64,000 nt of DNA, from the NCBI RefSeq assembly GCF_000821245.2, contig NZ_LN611423.1, positions 372,096 through 436,095 of the forward strand, written 5' to 3'. This document shows positions 60,813-64,000 of the stretch, one piece after another. A program made the translations under genes and the position numbers. The notes beneath the pieces are model-generated. The model saw only the letters and a list, made by a program, of their open reading frames with translations. It was not told the DNA's origin and did no database searches. Within the stretch, counting starts at the first letter, position 1. Every line of letters starts with the position of its first letter. The stretch is from Virgibacillus senegalensis. GTDB taxonomy: Bacteria; Bacillota; Bacilli; Bacillales; Amphibacillaceae.

Positions 60813-62495
60813 TTATTCAAAATGATCCGTTACTGCTCCTTTCGACGAACAAGAAACGGTGTGTGCATACTTGCCAAGCACCCCTTTGTTATAAAGAGGC
60901 GGCGCAGTCCATTGCTTCCTGCGATTTTCGAGCTCTTCCTCTGGAACGTCCATGACGATTTCCTGTTTATCCGAGTCAATCGTGACGGTATCGCCTTCCT
61001 TCAATAAAGCGATTGGTCCGCCTGCCTGGGCCTCCGGAGCAATATGACCAACAACCAGGCCGTGCGTCCCGCCAGAGAAACGACCGTCTGTCAGCAGTGC
61101 CACCTTTTCGCCGAGCCCTTTCCCGACTAAAATTGCAGAAATCGAAAGCATTTCCGGCATACCTGGACCGCCTTTCGGTCCTTCATATCGGATAACCAGC
61201 ACATCGCCTTCGTTTATCTCGTTGTTGATAACAGCTTCTGTCGCCTCTTCTTCCGTGTCGAAAACACGAGCAGGGCCGGTATGCCGTTTCACTTTCACCC
61301 CTGAAACTTTGGCTACTGCGCCGCTCGGTGCCAAATTCCCTTTCAAGATAACCAATGGTCCGTTTTTCCGTAAAGGCTTGTCTAGCGGCAGGATAATTTC
61401 TTGTCCTTCCGACAAGTCTGGAGCTTCCGCTGCATTTTCAGCTACTGTTTTTCCGGTGACAGTAATACAGTCGCCGTGCAGGTAACCAGCTTCATAGAGA
61501 AACTTCATTACTGCTGGCACTCCACCAACCCTGTGTAAATCCTCCATCACATACTTACCGCTTGGCCGCAGATCAGCGAGATGTGGTACCTTCTTCTGAA
61601 TCCGGTCAAAATCGTCGATGGTGACATCGACTTTGATTGAATGGGCAATTGCCAGTAAATGAAGGACAGCGTTAGTAGATCCGCCAAGCGCCATAACAAC
61701 AGTGATGGCATTCTCAAAAGCTTCTTTGGTCATAATATCTTTTGGGTAAATTCCCATTTCCAGCATCTTGTAGGCCGCTTCACCGGCTTCCATACAATCA
61801 TTCCGCTTCTCTTCCGATTCAGCAGGATTCGACGAGCTGCCCGGGAGACTCATTCCCAATGCCTCGACCGCAGAAGCCATCGTGTTCGCCGTGTACATCC
61901 CACCGCAGGACCCGGCACCTGGGCAGGCATGGCACTCAATTCCATGCAACTGTTCATCACTGATATCGCCATTGTTATGTTGGCCGACTCCCTCAAAAAC
62001 GGAAACGATATCCAGTTTCTTCCCTTTATGGAAACCCGGGGAGATCGTACCGCCATAAACAAAAACAGCGGGAACTTCTGAGCGTGCGATGGCAATCATA
62101 CAGCCTGGGATATTCTTATCACAACCTCCAATTGCTACATATGCATCAAGGTTTTCTGCTCCCACTACTGTTTCGATGGAATCTGCGATAACGTCCCGGC
62201 TCGGAAGGGAGTATCGCATTCCCTGCGTCCCCATGGAGATACCGTCCGACACTGTAATCGAATTAAATATCAGCGGTACGCCTCCTGCTTCCCGGGCTCC
62301 TTCTTTAGCTTTTACGGCTAAATCATGAAGATGGATATTACAAGGCGTCACTTCACTCCAAGTACTTGCCACGCCGATCATCGGCTTCTTAAAGTCTTCA
62401 TCCGTAACCCCTACCGCACGAAGCATAGCCCGGTTGGGTGCCCGCTTAGGGTCGTCACTGAACACTTTACTTTTAATTCGTAAGTCTTTTTCCAT
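60813..62495 (-). CDS. ilvD: Dihydroxy-acid dehydratase
   Basis: A 560-aa Fe-S enzyme of valine, isoleucine and pantothenate synthesis. Cluster cysteines appear in [11 protein letters not shown] and [20 protein letters not shown], and the C-terminal region has [25 protein letters not shown] at 62495 with GGGAGG upstream; 10 further codons to 62525 overlap the promoter. No other ilv genes are adjacent. Confidence 0.97.
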   Translation of the reverse strand: MEKDLRIKSKVFSDDPKRAPNRAMLRAVGVTDEDFKKPMIGVASTWSEVTPCNIHLHDLAVKAKEGAREAGGVPLIFNSITVSDGISMGTQGMRYSLPSRDVIADSIETVVGAENLDAYVAIGGCDKNIPGCMIAIARSEVPAVFVYGGTISPGFHKGKKLDIVSVFEGVGQHNNGDISDEQLHGIECHACPGAGSCGGMYTANTMASAVEALGMSLPGSSSNPAESEEKRNDCMEAGEAAYKMLEMGIYPKDIMTKEAFENAITVVMALGGSTNAVLHLLAIAHSIKVDVTIDDFDRIQKKVPHLADLRPSGKYVMEDLHRVGGVPAVMKFLYEAGYLHGDCITVTGKTVAENAAEAPDLSEGQEIILPLDKPLRKNGPLVILKGNLAPSGAVAKVSGVKVKRHTGPARVFDTEEEATEAVINNEINEGDVLVIRYEGPKGGPGMPEMLSISAILVGKGLGEKVALLTDGRFSGGTHGLVVGHIAPEAQAGGPIALLKEGDTVTIDSDKQEIVMDVPEEELENRRKQWTAPPLYNKGVLGKYAHTVSCSSKGAVTDHFE

Positions 62496-62524
62496 TATGT
62501 ATGCCTCCCTCTTTCTTTCTAACA

Positions 62525-62553
62525 ACTATAATAGCTTTTTCGGGAGGTTTCAA
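62525..62553 (-). promoter_or_regulatory. SigA promoter of ilvD
   Basis: Minus strand TTGAAA, 17 bp, TATAGT, 30 nt before the ilvD start. Confidence 0.75.
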
Positions 62554-62562
62554 TATATTTAT

Positions 62563-62577
62563 TCTATTCTGAAAAAT
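62563..62577. promoter_or_regulatory. Candidate CodY box upstream of ilvD
   Basis: TCTATTCTGAAAAAT matches the CodY consensus AATTTTCWGAAAATT at 11 of 15 positions and abuts the -35 element. ilv genes are CodY targets in B. subtilis. Confidence 0.45.
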
Positions 62578-62635
62578 TTATCTATTCCTGTTGCTTTTTT
62601 TGGATTTTCATCGAAATAGCAACTCCACGGAAAAA

Positions 62636-62673
62636 ACGGGCCTGTCCCATAAGTGGAACAGGCCCGTTTTTAA
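62636..62673. terminator. Terminator
   Basis: aaacgggcctgtcc pairs with ggaacaggcccgttt around cataagt; T run on the plus strand. Confidence 0.8.
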
Positions 62674-62677
62674 GCTA

Positions 62678-62746
62678 TTAAAGCAGGGAGATAATAAAAC
62701 TAATTACAACAATGGCCCCTATAATCATCAAGATTGTTCGTAGCAT
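62678..62746 (-). CDS. 22-aa hydrophobic microprotein
   Basis: ATG 62746 is preceded by AAAGGGTGAATGGA. The product LRTILMIIGAIVVISFIISL is a single membrane helix. A strong terminator follows at 62636-62673. A possible regulatory or toxin-like membrane peptide, or chance. Confidence 0.4.
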   Translation of the reverse strand: MLRTILMIIGAIVVISFIISLL

Positions 62747-62859
62747 TCCATTCACCCTTTCTTCTTTAGCAACTTTCTTTAGCAACTAGTTATCTTTTCC
62801 TTATTTAGATAGCGAGCAAACGACTTTCCTGCATATGGTTATGATTACCACCGGACAGG

Positions 62860-63636
62860 CTACTCCAATTGAGAAGGATACAGGGTCATACCACCATCAA
62901 CAAACAGAGTAGTCCCTGTTACATATCCCGCTTCTTCAGACACCAGCCAGGCAGCTGCTGCCGCAATCTGATCCGGCTTTCCTATTTTGTTCATAGGGAT
63001 TTTCTGCAGCGTCGCTTCTTTCTCTTTCCCTTGTTTTTCTTCTGCAGGGTTGGCAGGCGTTTCAATGGTTCCTGGAGCGATTGCATTTACACGGATTCCG
63101 CGACCGGCATATTCCAATGCCAATGTTTCTGTCATCATCTTCAATCCGCCTTTAGTCGTGGAGTAATGCACATTATGGACCTTCGGTATTTGTGGGTGGA
63201 CACTGGAAATATTGATGATGCTTCCATTGATATCATGGTCAAGCATGTACTTGATTGCTTCCCTGGAACCGAGAAACGCTCCGGTTAAGTTCACTTCGAG
63301 CACCCTCCGCCAATCCTGGAGGCTTAATTCGTGGGAAGGGCACCCGTTGCTAAACCCGGCATTGTTCACCATTACCTGAATAGAACCAAACCGTTGGATT
63401 GCGGCATCGATCAATTGGCGCATTCCTTCTTCCCGGGAGACATCTGCTTCCACAGCAATCGCATCTCCGCCGTGTTCTTTAATCAAACGGACTGTTTCCT
63501 CTGCACCATTTGGATCGCTATGGTAATCGACGACCACATTCATCTTTTCCTTTCCAAACCGTACAGCGATTCCCTGACCGATTCCTTTCGAAGACCCTGT
63601 AACAATAGCTGTTTTTCCCGACAGATCCGGATACAT
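62860..63636 (-). CDS. SDR-family oxidoreductase, glucose 1-dehydrogenase-like
   Basis: A 258-aa classical SDR: TGSSKGIGQGIAVRFGKEKMNVVVDYHSD, NNAGFSNGCPSHE, IINISSVHPQIPKVHNVHYSTTKGG for the catalytic Ser/Tyr/Lys, and NAIAPGTIETPANP. Related to glucose 1-dehydrogenases of Bacillus. ATG at 63636 with AAGGAG 8 nt upstream; the frame to 63789 has no site. Substrate not proved. Confidence 0.88.
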   Translation of the reverse strand: MYPDLSGKTAIVTGSSKGIGQGIAVRFGKEKMNVVVDYHSDPNGAEETVRLIKEHGGDAIAVEADVSREEGMRQLIDAAIQRFGSIQVMVNNAGFSNGCPSHELSLQDWRRVLEVNLTGAFLGSREAIKYMLDHDINGSIINISSVHPQIPKVHNVHYSTTKGGLKMMTETLALEYAGRGIRVNAIAPGTIETPANPAEEKQGKEKEATLQKIPMNKIGKPDQIAAAAAWLVSEEAGYVTGTTLFVDGGMTLYPSQLE

Positions 63637-63839
63637 GTTTATCTCTCCTTCACGTGATGGTTGATAATGTATAAGTACCCGTGAAAGACACGAAAGAAAC
63701 AATCCCTTCAGATCGCTGCTACCTGAGATCAACAAATGCAATTGTTGTCGGTATTCTTTGAATTGTGATAATCTTTCAAGTGTGTGCATGAAAGCATCTG
63801 CATCTTAAGACAATTTAGACAACGAAGGGAATCGGATAG

Positions 63840-64000
63840 GTGAAAGTCAATATACTAGTATGGCTGATCATACTGACGGCTTGCGTCCTGTTTATTGTGT
63901 TCTATATAGAAAAAGAAAATACAGCGTTAGACCCCTTGAATGAAGAGATAAAGGAAAACGGCGAGTTGCCCGAAGAACTGCACCCAATCGTAGAAGAAAA
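63840..64000 (+). CDS. CwlK-like M15 peptidase (N-terminal part)
   Basis: The window ends inside this gene. GTG 63840 has AAGGGA upstream. The visible 53 residues show a membrane anchor (ILVWLIILTACVLFIVFYI), a linker, and ELPEELHPIVEEK, which resembles the start of the peptidase domain of B. subtilis CwlK (LHPIVKQ). If so, it is an L-Ala-D-Glu peptidase acting on peptidoglycan. The catalytic part lies outside. Confidence 0.55.
   Translation, partial: MKVNILVWLIILTACVLFIVFYIEKENTALDPLNEEIKENGELPEELHPIVEE

Noticed and set aside
60749-60955. 68-aa plus-strand ORF with GGGGAGG upstream
   Set aside because: It runs through the ilvD terminator and antisense to the ilvD 3' end, and the product has no protein-like character.
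1-64000. CRISPR arrays, tRNA or rRNA genes, insertion sequences with transposase, prophage
   Set aside because: Looked for direct-repeat arrays, tRNA-like ends and transposase or integrase motifs; none seen. The only repeats are the short intergenic families reported.

Overview
The window is a chromosomal segment of a spore-forming, salt-tolerant member of the Bacillaceae, in the general range of Terribacillus, Virgibacillus, Oceanobacillus or Halobacillus. Support for this comes from ectABC (ectoine synthesis), splAB (spore photoproduct repair), a CotF-like coat protein, a SigW-type flotillin operon, a SigO/RsoA-like split sigma factor, S-box and THI-box riboswitches, and intergenic repeats of Bacillaceae type. 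I saw no rRNA, tRNA, CRISPR array, transposase, integrase or prophage. Family names come from recognising protein motifs by eye; no database search was run.

Layout. 1-13 kb: methionine-salvage genes mtnE/mtnU with a SAM-I riboswitch, an ABC-2 exporter, pyridoxine kinase, small membrane proteins, a parS-like site, the THI-box-controlled tenA-thiD-thiM-thiE salvage operon, and splAB. 13-24 kb: signal peptidase, a frameshifted DD-carboxypeptidase, a CynX-type MFS carrier, the SigW-promoted NfeD/flotillin pair, proline synthesis, a coat protein, OhrB, and a MITE-like element inserted in a terminator. 24-38 kb: transporters (EutH, LysE, APC, MFS), dehydrogenases (two SDRs, an Fe-type and a Zn-type alcohol dehydrogenase), a nucleoside hydrolase, and a MarR-MFS operon with a perfect palindromic operator. 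38-46 kb: two frameshifted small genes, a JAMM peptidase followed by two microproteins with a GCGC motif, a CaCA antiporter, a candidate Fur-controlled small RNA, PerR-boxed katA, a DNA glycosylase, and a tandem hairpin repeat. 46-53 kb: ectABC, small stress-type proteins, MscL with a zinc ribbon, and a TetR regulator. 53-64 kb: a polar amino-acid ABC transporter, the split sigma-factor operon, a DAO-type oxidase, alaRT-like genes, ilvD with a CodY-like box, an SDR, and the start of a CwlK-like peptidase.

How the genes fit together. Stress and envelope themes dominate: compatible solute synthesis, mechanosensitive release, peroxide defence, flotillin membrane domains and spore DNA repair. Vitamin B1/B6 salvage and amino-acid metabolism (proline, alanine, branched-chain, methionine salvage) form the metabolic part.

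Points for a second look. (1) A Fur-boxed promoter and a strong terminator enclose about 155 nt with C-rich tracts and no credible ORF. (2) A 356-bp inverted-repeat element sits in a terminator loop between 8-bp direct repeats. (3) Two AUU start codons (ectA and the NfeD-like gene) follow strong Shine-Dalgarno sequences. (4) At least four genes are broken by single-base indels in short or homopolymer runs, which may be real decay or phase variation, or assembly error. (5) The paired microproteins beside the JAMM peptidase are unexplained.
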